Shown here: positions 31,231-40,603 of the stretch, piece after piece | Numbering within the stretch: the stretch's first letter is position 1 | How the letters are laid out: each line of letters starts with the position of its first letter | Assembly: GCF_009696315.1 (NCBI RefSeq) | Contig: NZ_VUMG01000002.1 | Span: 674,562 to 738,561 of the forward strand | Length of the DNA stretch: 64,000 bases | From: Cutibacterium porci | GTDB taxonomy: Bacteria; Actinomycetota; Actinomycetes; Propionibacteriales; Propionibacteriaceae | Reading direction: 5' to 3' | Position numbers and translations under genes: made by a program | Notes under the pieces: generated by a model | What the model was told of the DNA's origin: nothing | The model's input: the letters and a program-made list of their open reading frames with translations, nothing else | Database searches by the model: none

Positions 31231-31507
31231 TACCAGCACCCAGAAGGCAGCGCATACGATGAGCCACAATCCTGGGTTCTGGCAGCGGCAACTGTGTGCT
31301 CGTGATACCTCGCGGTATTACTGGGCACAGAACACCTCATGATTACGATAGATAGCAATTCAGACCGACCATTAAAGCGAAGCAGAGCTGCAACGGGTTA
31401 GCATAAGGACTCGCCGGTTCATCTTCCGATGCCTTCTCAACGACTACGCATACACTTCGAAGTGGGCCGCACATCCCCTCTTCCCCGACCGTGCGTAAGG
31501 CGTAATC

Positions 31508-32965
31508 GTGAGCATGACCATGAGTACTGATCCGCTAGTGGGTCACATCCTCGAGGGTCGTTACGAAATCGTCTCGAAGATCGCTCGTGGCGGGATGGCG
31601 ACCGTCTACCGAGCCCAAGATCTATGCCTTCCTCGCATCGTCGCGGTCAAAGTGATGCACGAAGGGCTCGACGCAGAGCTTGCTGAGCGATTCGATTCTG
31701 AAGCGAAAGCGGCTGCACGGCTCATCAATCCCCATGTGGTGTCGGTTTTCGATCAGGGAATGGACGGGGACCGTCCCTTCATCGTGATGGAGTACGTGCC
31801 AGGGTGCACGCTGCGTCACATCATCACCCAGGAGGCGCCGCTGACCCCGGTTCGCGCCTTAGATCTCCTCGAGCCAGTCGTCTCCGCTCTAGCCAGCGCC
31901 CACGAAGACGGCCTGGTGCATCGTGACGTCAAACCCGAAAACGTCCTCATTTCTGACCGCGGCCACATCAAGGTAGCTGATTTTGGCCTAGCCCGGGCGG
32001 TTGGCAATCACACGATGTCAGCAACGTCGGGCCAGCTCATTGGAACGGTGTCTTACATTCCGCCTGAACGGGTAACGCGCGGTAGCTCCGACGAGCGTTC
32101 AGACATCTACTCGGCCGGCATCGTGCTTTTTGAGATGCTCACCGGGCATAAGCCACATACTGGCGACTCCCCTATCCAGGTGGCGTGGGCACACGTCAAC
32201 AAAGATGTCCCGGCACCATCGCACTACCTGGCCCATGGCACCCGGGCTGAACGCGATATCGCATGGCTCATCCCGGGATACCTCGACGGCTTGGTACGTG
32301 CCTGCACCTCCCGGGACCCTGCAAAGCGCCCAGAAAATGGGAGGGCTCTCCTCGATCTCCTTCGCCGTGTCCGCCACGCGCTCACCACTGGCCAGATGGA
32401 TGATCCAGCTCTGAGAGCCCTTCAGACCACAGCGCCCCAGCCTGACGTTGTCATCACCAACCCGGTAACCTCTGCGCCAGGAGGCTCGACTGACCGGTCG
32501 ACCCGTAGACGCAGCGAGCCGGTACGACCTGGTACAGCATCAATACCGCCGTGGTCTCGCACGCCAGTATCACCACATACGCCGGTCTCAAGCCCGGACG
32601 CTCCACTGTCTCCTATGGACCGCCAGCGCATACCGGCGCGGCCTACCAGCCATTCTCGGCCACGTTCTCAGTCCGCAACCAGCCGTACCCCACGAGCAAT
32701 ATCGCGTTCCAGGCTGGCCCAAGACGCCGTTCATCGTCGTCGCCGTGGTGTTATCGCAGCTTTATTCATCGTGGTGGTAGCCGTGTTATGCGCCTACCTC
32801 GTCTTCCACTTCACCTCGTCCCGGTACTCCGCGAGCGAGCTGCACAGCACAAATGTCGTCACGACGCGTGCCGTCCAGATGCATCCTGGTGACACAGGAT
32901 TAGCCGAACGGCCATCCGTTCACGGTGAATCATCCGGCATGCACACTGTCTCACAACATATTTGA
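31508..32965 (+). CDS. pknL: Serine/threonine protein kinase, PknL-like
   Basis: Eukaryotic-type kinase of 485 residues. The kinase domain covers about residues 18-280: glycine loop GGMATVYRA, lysine in VAVKVM, catalytic HRDVKPENVLI, DFGLAR, and APE-like PPERV. A proline/serine/arginine-rich linker follows to about 420, then one membrane helix (VIAALFIVVVAVLCAYLVF) and a short 50-residue exterior tail without PASTA repeats. That layout and its place near aroG resemble M. tuberculosis PknL. It starts at the GTG at 31508, with ATG at 31514 and 31520 as alternatives. Confidence 0.88.
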   Translation: MSMTMSTDPLVGHILEGRYEIVSKIARGGMATVYRAQDLCLPRIVAVKVMHEGLDAELAERFDSEAKAAARLINPHVVSVFDQGMDGDRPFIVMEYVPGCTLRHIITQEAPLTPVRALDLLEPVVSALASAHEDGLVHRDVKPENVLISDRGHIKVADFGLARAVGNHTMSATSGQLIGTVSYIPPERVTRGSSDERSDIYSAGIVLFEMLTGHKPHTGDSPIQVAWAHVNKDVPAPSHYLAHGTRAERDIAWLIPGYLDGLVRACTSRDPAKRPENGRALLDLLRRVRHALTTGQMDDPALRALQTTAPQPDVVITNPVTSAPGGSTDRSTRRRSEPVRPGTASIPPWSRTPVSPHTPVSSPDAPLSPMDRQRIPARPTSHSRPRSQSATSRTPRAISRSRLAQDAVHRRRRGVIAALFIVVVAVLCAYLVFHFTSSRYSASELHSTNVVTTRAVQMHPGDTGLAERPSVHGESSGMHTVSQHI

Positions 32966-32977
32966 CGCTCATCGGGG

Positions 32978-33007
32978 TTGCAAAGCGAAGATTCTCCCGC
33001 GTAACAT
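32978..33007 (+). promoter_or_regulatory. Possible promoter of a leaderless transporter mRNA
   Basis: TTGCAA at 32978-32983 and TAACAT at 33002-33007 are separated by 18 bases. The GTG start of the transporter follows 7 bases after the -10 element, and no Shine-Dalgarno sequence is visible. This pattern suggests transcription starting at the start codon. Inference from spacing only. Confidence 0.35.
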
Positions 33008-33014
33008 CTGATTC

Positions 33015-33971
33015 GTGGTTGGTTTTCGTTCTTCGCGTCTTGCTGTGCCTGCTCTTCTTCTCATGGCTGCTTTGTGGGGATCGACCCTCGTCGTCATGAA
33101 GGGGACCTATGCCCACATGAGTCCCGAAAACTTGCTGGCCTGCCGCTTCGCCATGGCAGCCGCCGCATTTGGAATCCTCTTCCCGAAAGCCTGGCGCACC
33201 GATATGCGCACGATGGTCAAGGGAATGATCCTCGGCGTACTCTTCGCCGCTGGTCAGATCCTCCAAGCCGTTGGGCTGGGAACAACTCAGGCCGCCATGA
33301 ATGGGTTTATCGCCAGCCTGTATGTCGTTTTCACCCCGTTGTTGGCCGCAGTGATCTTTCGCAAGAAAGTCTCCAACGCCGTCTGGGGAGCAGTGGCGCT
33401 AGCGACTGTTGGAATGGGTGTGCTCGCTCTTGATCCCTCGACCCTCGGTAGCGGATTCGGTATTGGTCAGCTCCTGACTCTGGCCTCCGCCCTTGCCTAC
33501 GCTGGCCACATCGTTGCCACTGGACGCTTCGCCAACCCGTCCAACGTCGCATCCCTCGGGCTGTACCAGACCATCACCGTCGCCATTGTCTGCACCGTTG
33601 CAGCTCTACCTGGTGGCCTGAGCGCCCCAACCCATATGGAAGATTGGCTTGCTCTAGCCTACTTGGCCATCATCTGCGGCACCTTAACGACTTTCATGCA
33701 AAGCTGGGGTCAAGCTCGGGTGGAATCGACCCGGGCCGCCGTCATCATGTGCACTGAACCGCTGTGGGGTGCCATCTTCGCAATTGGCTTCGGTGGTGAG
33801 ACCCTCACTGGGCGTATCACTATCGGCGGTCTCGCCATCCTAGCGGCGATGGCCTTAGTCGTCCGCCCGCCTCGCCGCCGCCGCGGTACACCGCAGCACC
33901 ATGCCGAGCCCCCTATAACCCAGGTTGATCCGGCCTGGGCTCCAAGGTTCGGCATGGATCGCATGCTCTGA
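33015..33971 (+). CDS. DMT/EamA family transporter
   Basis: A 318-residue membrane protein with ten hydrophobic helices arranged as two EamA repeats (about residues 5-140 and 150-290). The loop MKGTYAHMSPENLLACRFAMA and the second-repeat CTEPLWGAIFAIGFGGETL are characteristic. It is probably a metabolite exporter; the substrate is unknown. It starts at the GTG at 33015. There is no ribosome-binding site, so it may be leaderless. Confidence 0.88.
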   Translation: MVGFRSSRLAVPALLLMAALWGSTLVVMKGTYAHMSPENLLACRFAMAAAAFGILFPKAWRTDMRTMVKGMILGVLFAAGQILQAVGLGTTQAAMNGFIASLYVVFTPLLAAVIFRKKVSNAVWGAVALATVGMGVLALDPSTLGSGFGIGQLLTLASALAYAGHIVATGRFANPSNVASLGLYQTITVAIVCTVAALPGGLSAPTHMEDWLALAYLAIICGTLTTFMQSWGQARVESTRAAVIMCTEPLWGAIFAIGFGGETLTGRITIGGLAILAAMALVVRPPRRRRGTPQHHAEPPITQVDPAWAPRFGMDRML

Positions 33972-33977
33972 TCCCCG

Positions 33978-34625
33978 TCAGTCCTGCGGCACTTGCCACG
34001 GCTGGCCGTCACGCAAGTCATGGAACGTCGTCGGCACCATCTCCTGATGCCGATCAAAGGACAGTTGCCAGCCTCGTTCGTTAACAAGCCCCTCATGGAT
34101 GAGAAAGCCATGACGGGCCCCCACTGACCTCGCGAAGTCGATGGTTTCCTTCATGGCAGCCCAAGGAGCGTGAGCAGGGCATGCCAGCACGTCGACGCCG
34201 CGCGGGGCCTCATCTATCTCGTCACCGGGGTGGTACAGAATCGTCCCAAGCCCCTCCCCGATGAGGAACCCGACATTGCCGATCGATTCCAGGTCCCGGT
34301 GAATGACGGCATGACGTCCTCCCACCGCCTCAATTCTCACCTCACCGATCTGCAGCACATCGCCCGGAGCAATGGGGTCGGCGTCGAGACTCGGAACGCT
34401 ACGGCACGCCCCCTCTTCAGCTCGCACCACCGCGCCCGAATTCGCGTCAACCAAGGCACCGATGTGCTCCGGGTCGACGTGATCGGGATGGCGATGGGTA
34501 ACAAGGATTGCGTCCAGATCGGTCAGTCCGTGCCAGGATTGGCTGAAATTACCGGGATCGACGAGGACCCGCTGGCCGGCTGCTTCAACAAGGATGCAGG
34601 AGTGTCCTAGATGCGTAATTCTCAT
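33978..34625 (-). CDS. Metallo-beta-lactamase fold hydrolase
   Basis: A 215-residue cytoplasmic protein of the UlaG-like MBL family. The N-terminus is MRITHLGHSCILVEAAGQRVL. The metal-binding motif THRHPDHVD lies near residue 43, then HAVI near 110, HPGDE near 132 and CPAHAPW near 150. The reaction is unknown. It is convergent with the transporter, 6 bases apart. Confidence 0.88.
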   Translation of the reverse strand: MRITHLGHSCILVEAAGQRVLVDPGNFSQSWHGLTDLDAILVTHRHPDHVDPEHIGALVDANSGAVVRAEEGACRSVPSLDADPIAPGDVLQIGEVRIEAVGGRHAVIHRDLESIGNVGFLIGEGLGTILYHPGDEIDEAPRGVDVLACPAHAPWAAMKETIDFARSVGARHGFLIHEGLVNERGWQLSFDRHQEMVPTTFHDLRDGQPWQVPQD

Positions 34626-34725
34626 ACCCTCAGTCTCGCGTCGCTATGACATGGCGGCAACCAGTTCGTCACATTCTCACATGAACTCGTCGCTGACTGA
34701 CAAGGGCGTTGGAGGGGACGTCCGA

Positions 34726-36120
34726 TCACAGGTCGATACCGCGGAATTTCTCAAGTGGACTGACGGCGTTGCGCTTGATGCGACCATCGGCCAACCTCTC
34801 AGCGATCATGAAGGCCAATTCCAAGGACTGGTTGCGGTTCAGCCGTGGATCGCACGCGGTTTCATAGCGGTGTGCCAGGTCTGCCTCAGCTAGCTGGTCG
34901 ATACCGCCCAAGCACTCGGTGACGTCATCGCCGGTCAATTCGATGTGTACACCACCAGGCCAGGTGCCCAATTCCTCATGAACGTCGAAAAACCCGTTGA
35001 CCTCGTCACATATATCAGCAAATGACCGCGTCTTGTAGCCATTTTCTGCCTCGAAGGTGTTGCCATGCATGGGATCGCAGCTCCACACCACCTTACGTCC
35101 GGTGGCCTCTACTGCCTCGATGACTCTCGGTAAGTTGGTGCGCACAGCTTTACTGCCCATCCGGGTAATGAAGGTCAGGCGACCAGGCTCGTGATCGGGA
35201 TCCAAGACATCAGCAATAGCGACAGCATCCTCCCCGGTTGTCGTCGGGCCGAGTTTCACTCCTAACGGATTGCGCACGTGCCGCAGAAACTCGACATGGG
35301 CACCATTGATTTGACGGGTCCGCTCACCAATCCATAGCAAGTGTCCCGAGCAGTCGTAGGGCAGCTGGGAGCGGGAGTCGATCCGCGTCATAGCGTGCTC
35401 GTAGTCGAGTAGCAGAGCTTCATGGCTAGCGTAAAAATCGACTGTGGAGAGCTGATCGTCGTCGATTCCGCAGGCCATCATGAACGCCAGTGCCCGCTCG
35501 ATCTCCGACGCTAGTGCCTCGTAGCGAGCCTCCACGTTGGAGTTACGCACAAAGTCAGCATTCCATGCGTGTATGCCGCGCAGATCTGCGAAACCGCCCG
35601 TAGCAAATGCTCGCACCAAGTTGAGGGTCGCTGCCGAAGCGTTGTACACCCCGACCAAACGCTGGGGATCGTGCTCCCGGGCTTGCGCAGTGAACTCGAA
35701 TCCGTTGACGGCGTCGCCTCGATAACTGGGCAACGTGATGCCGTGACGGGTTTCGGTATCGTTGGACCTCGGTTTACCGTACTGGCCCGCGATTCGGCCC
35801 ACCTTAACCACCGGAAGCTGACCCGCGTACGTCATAACGACGGCCATCGACAGCAAGACACGCAATTTGCCTTTAATGTTGGCCGCATTTACTCCCGCGA
35901 AGGTCTCGGCACAATCACCACCCTGCAACAAAAACGCCTTGCGATGAGCCACTGCCGCAAGATGGTTACGAAGATCGTCGCATTCTCCGGCGAAGACCAG
36001 CGGGGGCAACGAACGCAGGTGGCTGATGACCGCAGCGGTAGCCTGAGGATCGGGGTAGGTCGGCTGTTGGACCCGTGGCAGGGCGTTGAGGACCTCAAGA
36101 CTGGGAACGCTCTGGGACAT
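34726..36120 (-). CDS. aroG: 3-deoxy-7-phosphoheptulonate (DAHP) synthase, class II
   Basis: First enzyme of the shikimate pathway, condensing PEP and erythrose 4-phosphate. It is a plant-like class II enzyme: LLQGGDCAETF near residue 80, RMGSKAVRTNLP, WSCDPMHGNT (metal Cys and His) and VHIELTGDDVTECLGG. About 464 residues from the ATG at 36120. A TAGACT hexamer exactly 7 bases upstream of this ATG suggests a leaderless mRNA. The longer open frame overlaps the next gene and was rejected. Confidence 0.94.
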   Translation of the reverse strand: MSQSVPSLEVLNALPRVQQPTYPDPQATAAVISHLRSLPPLVFAGECDDLRNHLAAVAHRKAFLLQGGDCAETFAGVNAANIKGKLRVLLSMAVVMTYAGQLPVVKVGRIAGQYGKPRSNDTETRHGITLPSYRGDAVNGFEFTAQAREHDPQRLVGVYNASAATLNLVRAFATGGFADLRGIHAWNADFVRNSNVEARYEALASEIERALAFMMACGIDDDQLSTVDFYASHEALLLDYEHAMTRIDSRSQLPYDCSGHLLWIGERTRQINGAHVEFLRHVRNPLGVKLGPTTTGEDAVAIADVLDPDHEPGRLTFITRMGSKAVRTNLPRVIEAVEATGRKVVWSCDPMHGNTFEAENGYKTRSFADICDEVNGFFDVHEELGTWPGGVHIELTGDDVTECLGGIDQLAEADLAHRYETACDPRLNRNQSLELAFMIAERLADGRIKRNAVSPLEKFRGIDL

Positions 36121-36211
36121 GGCCGGCAGTCTACTTCCCGTTGCAACGTTCACCACGCCCGTTTCATCCTGTGACGAAACTAACCTTCCCCAGCACGACC
36201 GTCGTGCGGGC

Positions 36212-36925
36212 TCACTCACCTGGGTGGAGATCGCGCTCGGCAAGCCGATCAGCCAGGGACGCTCGCCGAGCCTGAAGTTGAGCGGCACGACGGGCACGCT
36301 CTTCTTCCCGAGCGAACTCCTCGGCGTCGCGAGCGTTCTCTTGCTGCGAACGCGTCTGGGCAACCTGACGACGCATCTTGCGTTCGTGACGCCGTTTTCG
36401 CATCCGCGACAGCCACGCGATAGGACGAAGGCGGCGATCTACCTGCGCCACCGGATAATCCTGATACGGCAGACCGGTGAGCGCGCATAAGGCCAGTGCC
36501 ACATCATCAGCTGCAGCCCGCAGAACAGCGTGGGAGTGAGGCGTCGATTCATGACGCGACACGTCAACTGGTGCTCCCATGTGGAGCTGTCCAGCAACGA
36601 CGTGACCGGGCACCACGAGAACATGCCCATCGAGAGCGAGTCTCGCCACCTCAACGTCGAGCCGATGTACCTGACTCGCCCAACTGTGCGCCCCTTCTGG
36701 AGCCATAAGGACCACGGCGCCGCGAGATAGGTGACGTAAAGCCTCCGAGTGCACCTGCGTTCTTTTGGCCTCGGGCATGACGAACACTTTCCTGACAAGT
36801 CCCGACAGGCAGTGTTGGGCAGTGGCGAGATCGCCGCGCCGATGCATATGGATAGCCACAATGACTGGCTGAGCAGGCAGAGGTGGACCCGTCACCTCGC
36901 CACGGGATCGACGCAACACAGTCAC
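36212..36925 (-). CDS. PlsC-like protein with degenerate acyltransferase motif
   Basis: A 237-residue protein encoded 4 bases downstream of plsC. Residues 20-125 follow the PlsC pattern: IHMHRRGDLATA at the place of the HX4D motif, VVLMAPEGAHSW where PlsC has FPEGTRS, and VARLALDGHVLVVPGHVVAG like VARLALGSGAPVVPVGISG of the neighbour. However, the H and D are not four residues apart (H-x5-D or H-x3-D), so acyltransfer is doubtful. The C-terminal 80 residues are highly charged, predicted coiled coil. It starts at the GTG at 36925. A paralogue with a lost or changed activity is the best description. Confidence 0.62.
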   Translation of the reverse strand: MTVLRRSRGEVTGPPLPAQPVIVAIHMHRRGDLATAQHCLSGLVRKVFVMPEAKRTQVHSEALRHLSRGAVVLMAPEGAHSWASQVHRLDVEVARLALDGHVLVVPGHVVAGQLHMGAPVDVSRHESTPHSHAVLRAAADDVALALCALTGLPYQDYPVAQVDRRLRPIAWLSRMRKRRHERKMRRQVAQTRSQQENARDAEEFAREEERARRAAQLQARRASLADRLAERDLHPGE

Positions 36926-36929
36926 GACA

Positions 36930-37685
36930 CTAAGCCTTCGTCACGCGAGGCGGTGGTACCGGCTTGCCGCCAGGCCTAGGTTTGACAAATGCCGAGACAT
37001 CTTTGCCCTTGAGATTGCCATGCTTAACCCGGAATCCGTAAACGTCGACGTAGTTTTGGCCGGTGAGGTCGCTAATAGCGCCCATGACCTCATCAGTAAC
37101 CCATCGTAAAACGGCCGTTTCCTCACTACGGTCTGCCAGCACATCGAAATGCATCGGCTTTCCGAAGACGAGGGTCGGATGATCAAGAAGCGGGATGCCC
37201 AGTACTTTGCGTCGCACCGTCGTGCCGCTGATACCGACTGGAACCACAGGCGCGCCAGACCCCAAAGCCAACCTGGCGACGCCGGTTTTGCCTTTATACA
37301 GACGGCCATCGTGGGAACGGGTGCCTTCGGGAAAGATTCCGACGAGCCCACCCTCGGCAAGTCGGCGTTCTACTGGGCCCATGGCATTGACGCTGGTGCG
37401 GCCACCAGAACGGTCCAGCGGCACCTGCTCGACTGCGCGCAAGAACCACGCGACGACCTTCGACAAAAAACCCTTATCTCCTGCAAAGAGCTCTTTCTTT
37501 GCCGGGTAGGTGAGCTTTCTGTCAATCATGGACGCCACGATGATGGGGTCCAGAGCCGAAATGTGGTTGCATGCCAGGATCACCCCGCCTTCGGCGGGAA
37601 TGTTGTCTCCACCGATGACGCGGGGGTGCCACAGGGCTCGCACTCCTGGTCCGAAGAGCGCATACTTGAAGAACTCGTACCACAT
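36930..37685 (-). CDS. plsC: 1-acyl-sn-glycerol-3-phosphate acyltransferase (PlsC family)
   Basis: Membrane-associated acyltransferase making phosphatidic acid. About 251 residues from the ATG at 37685, which follows GAGGAGG. The catalytic motif NHISALD (HX4D) lies near residue 40, and the glycerophosphate-binding FPEGTRSHDG near 115. Then come GVARLALGSGAPVVPVGISG and LVFGKPM. A longer frame runs upstream without conserved residues and was rejected. Confidence 0.92.
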   Translation of the reverse strand: MWYEFFKYALFGPGVRALWHPRVIGGDNIPAEGGVILACNHISALDPIIVASMIDRKLTYPAKKELFAGDKGFLSKVVAWFLRAVEQVPLDRSGGRTSVNAMGPVERRLAEGGLVGIFPEGTRSHDGRLYKGKTGVARLALGSGAPVVPVGISGTTVRRKVLGIPLLDHPTLVFGKPMHFDVLADRSEETAVLRWVTDEVMGAISDLTGQNYVDVYGFRVKHGNLKGKDVSAFVKPRPGGKPVPPPRVTKA

Positions 37686-37742
37686 AGGGCCTCCTCGGCG
37701 ACCAAGCCTAGCGGCACCTAGACGCTGACGGGCGGAGGGATG

Positions 37743-38150
37743 ATGGAACACGACGGCAACGATGTTGATGCCGCCTTTGAAGCGCTCATCGCTCGTGAAT
37801 TCGGAGAGGTCGTCACCGCCCCCGGTCGTCCCCGCCCCCACGATCAACCAGTCCGACGAGCACCTGCTCATATTCCGGACGAATCGCCCAGTAACGTCGA
37901 TGAGGTGGACGAGCCGCTATCGGCAGAACCAACAACCCCTCCCAGCCCGGCGACGAGAGTGGGATTAGTCCTGATGACGATCTGCATCGTAACCGTTCTG
38001 CTGTCCATGGGCGGAATCAATGTGCCCCAGACCGCACTCATACTGGCCATCACGTCTGGAGGAGCAGGGCTGAGCCTGCTCATCTGGCGGGCCGCCACTC
38101 GGCGCGACCGCGACGATGAGGGCCCGTGGGGAAACCACTCACGCTTGTAG
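37743..38150 (+). CDS. Hypothetical membrane protein
   Basis: About 135 residues. The acidic, proline-rich cytoplasmic N-terminus begins DVDAAFEALIAREFGEVV, then there are two hydrophobic helices at about residues 72-118 and a charged tail. No known family was recognised. The ATG at 37743 or 37740 follows GGAGG. It is divergent from plsC and convergent with the glucokinase gene, 4 bases away. Confidence 0.7.
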   Translation: MEHDGNDVDAAFEALIAREFGEVVTAPGRPRPHDQPVRRAPAHIPDESPSNVDEVDEPLSAEPTTPPSPATRVGLVLMTICIVTVLLSMGGINVPQTALILAITSGGAGLSLLIWRAATRRDRDDEGPWGNHSRL

Positions 38151-38154
38151 CGAG

Positions 38155-39225
38155 TCACTTATCGCGAACAACGGGGCCAGCGAGCGTTTCGCTAAGGCTT
38201 TGGCGCAGGGTACGGCGCTGTCTGCGGATCGCGGTACGACGGCGTGGCCAGAATCCGCGAGCCATGCCCGGCGGTTCATTGATAGAGTGACGCGCTAAAT
38301 CCGCAGCACCGATGAGACCGGCGTCGTTACCGAAATGCGCCTTCTGAATATCGGCCATCGGACGGAAGCCTCGACCGGTGAGCGTACGAGCATAGACAGT
38401 GCGTGCGGGCTCGAGTAGAAGGTCGCCGGCTGCGCTCACTCCCCCACCAATGACAAAAAGGTCCGGGTCCAAGGCGGCTGCGAGGTTCGCCATTCCGCGG
38501 CCAAGCCACATGCCAATATCTGCGATGAGTTCAATAGCGAGACGGTCACCGTCAACTGCTGCACGTGTAACGTCAGGACCAACGAGGTTATTAGGATCAC
38601 GATCAGCGATATAGGCCAACAGGTCCTGAGCGCCAGGAGCTTCCTCGGCAAGCAAGGCGCGGGCGTCTCTGACAAGGGAGTTGCCGGAGGCGTACTGTTC
38701 CCAACAACCACGATTACCACACGGGCACCAATGACCGTCGGGGACCACCGTCATGTGTCCAAATTCGCCAGCCATGCCGTATCGGCCCCGGAACATCCGC
38801 CCATTGATGACTAACGCACCACCAATACCGGTGCCCAGGGTAAGACACACCATGACCCGTGACCCTTGCCCGGCCCCAAACCGGAATTCAGCCCACGCAG
38901 CCGCATTAGCGTCATTATCGACGAGCACTGGCACAGTAATCCGCTCAGAGAGACGATCACGCAGTGGCTCATTGCGCCACGCCAGGTGGGGCGAAAAGCG
39001 CACCAGGGCTTGTTCGGTGTCAATCCAACCAGCAGCCCCAATACCGACAGCACAGATGGGGAGGTTATGGGCCAGTTCCCGGACCGACTCCACGATAGCG
39101 TCCTCCACAGCCTCGGGGCTGCGTGAGGGAGTTCGACGCTGAATACGCCGAAGAATCTGGCCACTTTCATCGACGACGCCGGCGGCAACCTTTGTACCGC
39201 CGATGTCTATACCAACGCTAAGCAA
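38155..39225 (-). CDS. glk: ROK family glucokinase
   Basis: ATP-dependent sugar kinase of 356 residues. The nucleotide-binding DIGGTKVAAGVV is at the N-terminus, the substrate and catalytic segment VDNDANAAAWAE lies near residue 110, TLGTGIGGAL near 140, and the ROK zinc motif HWCPCGNRGCWEQ near 180. Glucose is the most likely substrate from similarity to actinobacterial Glk. It starts with TTG at 39225, 6 bases after the stop of the upstream NlpC/P60 gene. The C-terminal tail beyond residue 315 is arginine-rich and unusually long. Confidence 0.88.
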   Translation of the reverse strand: MLSVGIDIGGTKVAAGVVDESGQILRRIQRRTPSRSPEAVEDAIVESVRELAHNLPICAVGIGAAGWIDTEQALVRFSPHLAWRNEPLRDRLSERITVPVLVDNDANAAAWAEFRFGAGQGSRVMVCLTLGTGIGGALVINGRMFRGRYGMAGEFGHMTVVPDGHWCPCGNRGCWEQYASGNSLVRDARALLAEEAPGAQDLLAYIADRDPNNLVGPDVTRAAVDGDRLAIELIADIGMWLGRGMANLAAALDPDLFVIGGGVSAAGDLLLEPARTVYARTLTGRGFRPMADIQKAHFGNDAGLIGAADLARHSINEPPGMARGFWPRRRTAIRRQRRTLRQSLSETLAGPVVRDK

Positions 39226-39231
39226 GGAAGA

Positions 39232-40326
39232 TCAGCCGAACCGACGAGCACCCTGGAACGCGCCATGCTGCGAGAGCACGGAGATCTTGATGCCAGTACG
39301 CGGATTGGACGCATGAACGTACTTGCCGCCACCGATGTACATACCAACATGGGTAATGCCCGGGTAGAAGAAGACCAGATCGCCTGGCTGCAAGTCGGAC
39401 ACCGACACGGGGGTACCGGCGGCATACTGGGCAGCCGCAGTGCGTGGAAGACTGACCCCAGCCTTACCCCACGCGACCATCATGAGACCCGAGCAATCGT
39501 AACCGTTCGGGCCGGTACCGCCCCATACGTAGGACTTACCAACTTGCGCGAGCGCAAAACTGAGAGCGCTCTGTGCGCGTGAAGACCCCCCCTGGGAAGA
39601 GGGGGAAGGAATCAATGCTTGACCTTGTCCCGCATTCGGCTGACCAGCAGAGCGTCCGCCAGATCGCGACACAGTGTCTCCAGCGCTAGCCAAGGCTTCA
39701 GCAGCTTGCCGACGCTCGAGTTCAGCCTTTTGCTGAGCGGTCAAACGGTCGAGGACACTCTTCGCTTCCTGTTCCTTCTTCTTAGCGTCGGCCAGAAGTT
39801 TGGCCTTGTGATCGCGCTGGGCCTGGATCGTCGCGTGATCCGCCTCGATCTGGGACTTCGTGGATTTCAGGCGCGCCTGTTCGGCCTGGAAATCCTGGAG
39901 CTGTGACGTGGTGCGCTCGCTGACGTTCTGGACGGTCGCCAGCCCAGATAGCAGTCGTCCAGGGTCTCCGCTGGTGACGAGCCGCGTGGTCGTCGAGACG
40001 CCACCACCACTCTGGTAGTCACTCAGCGCAACGCGACCAAGGGCCTTGCGCATAGCGGAAACCTTTTCCGACTGGGCTTTGAGGTCCTTTTGGGAACGCT
40101 CAAGATCCTTCTGAGCCTTGTCGAGAACGTCTTGAGCTTCGGTGTAACTCTCCTGCATCTTCGCAGTCTGTTCATCGAGTTGAGCCAAACGAGCCTTCGC
40201 CTGGTTAATTGGATCAGGAGCCGCCTGAGCTCCAGGGTCAACCGACGCGACCGTCCCAAGGAGGATCGCCCCGGTGATGGCAGCAACTGCGACGCTACGT
40301 CCGCGTCGAGAAGCCCTACCGCTCAC
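39232..40326 (-). CDS. Secreted NlpC/P60 peptidoglycan endopeptidase (RipA-like)
   Basis: About 364 residues from the GTG at 40326, which follows GGAGG. The signal peptide covers about residues 1-36 (twin-arginine-containing basic start, then AAITGAILLGTVASV, cleavage after AQA). A long coiled coil spans about 40-215, followed by a serine/glycine/glutamine linker and the NlpC/P60 domain: catalytic Cys in YDCSGLMM near residue 278, His in THVGMYI near 330 and a further His in YVHASN. It cleaves stem peptides during cell separation. Its coiled coil suggests autoinhibition or FtsEX-type activation. Confidence 0.92.
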   Translation of the reverse strand: MSGRASRRGRSVAVAAITGAILLGTVASVDPGAQAAPDPINQAKARLAQLDEQTAKMQESYTEAQDVLDKAQKDLERSQKDLKAQSEKVSAMRKALGRVALSDYQSGGGVSTTTRLVTSGDPGRLLSGLATVQNVSERTTSQLQDFQAEQARLKSTKSQIEADHATIQAQRDHKAKLLADAKKKEQEAKSVLDRLTAQQKAELERRQAAEALASAGDTVSRSGGRSAGQPNAGQGQALIPSPSSQGGSSRAQSALSFALAQVGKSYVWGGTGPNGYDCSGLMMVAWGKAGVSLPRTAAAQYAAGTPVSVSDLQPGDLVFFYPGITHVGMYIGGGKYVHASNPRTGIKISVLSQHGAFQGARRFG

Positions 40327-40603
40327 CTGAGAACCTCCATACCTGTGCTCCACTGTCTACCCTTCACCATCACCTGACTGCGCCTCGCCGCGCCATCACG
40401 CGGTGTGGGCCAAGTCATACATCCAGCTGTGATTTGGCCGTCGGGCCAGGATTATCCCTACCGACTGAGAGAATCTTATGTGGTCCTCAGGAGCGGAGCA
40501 ACTTGTTTCACAAAACTGCTCATACTGACGCTCATCTGATTTCCGCATCCGCCGTAAACATTGCCTTGACTAGGTTGTTCTCAGTGTTCCGTGATGATCC
40601 ATC

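Noticed and set aside
31231..31507. Gene in the 277-base gap before pknL
   Set aside because: Only short shadow frames are present; no RNA structure or repeat stood out.
36121..36363. N-terminal extension of the DAHP synthase frame
   Set aside because: It overlaps the coding region of the next gene on the same strand by about 150 bases and contains no conserved residues.
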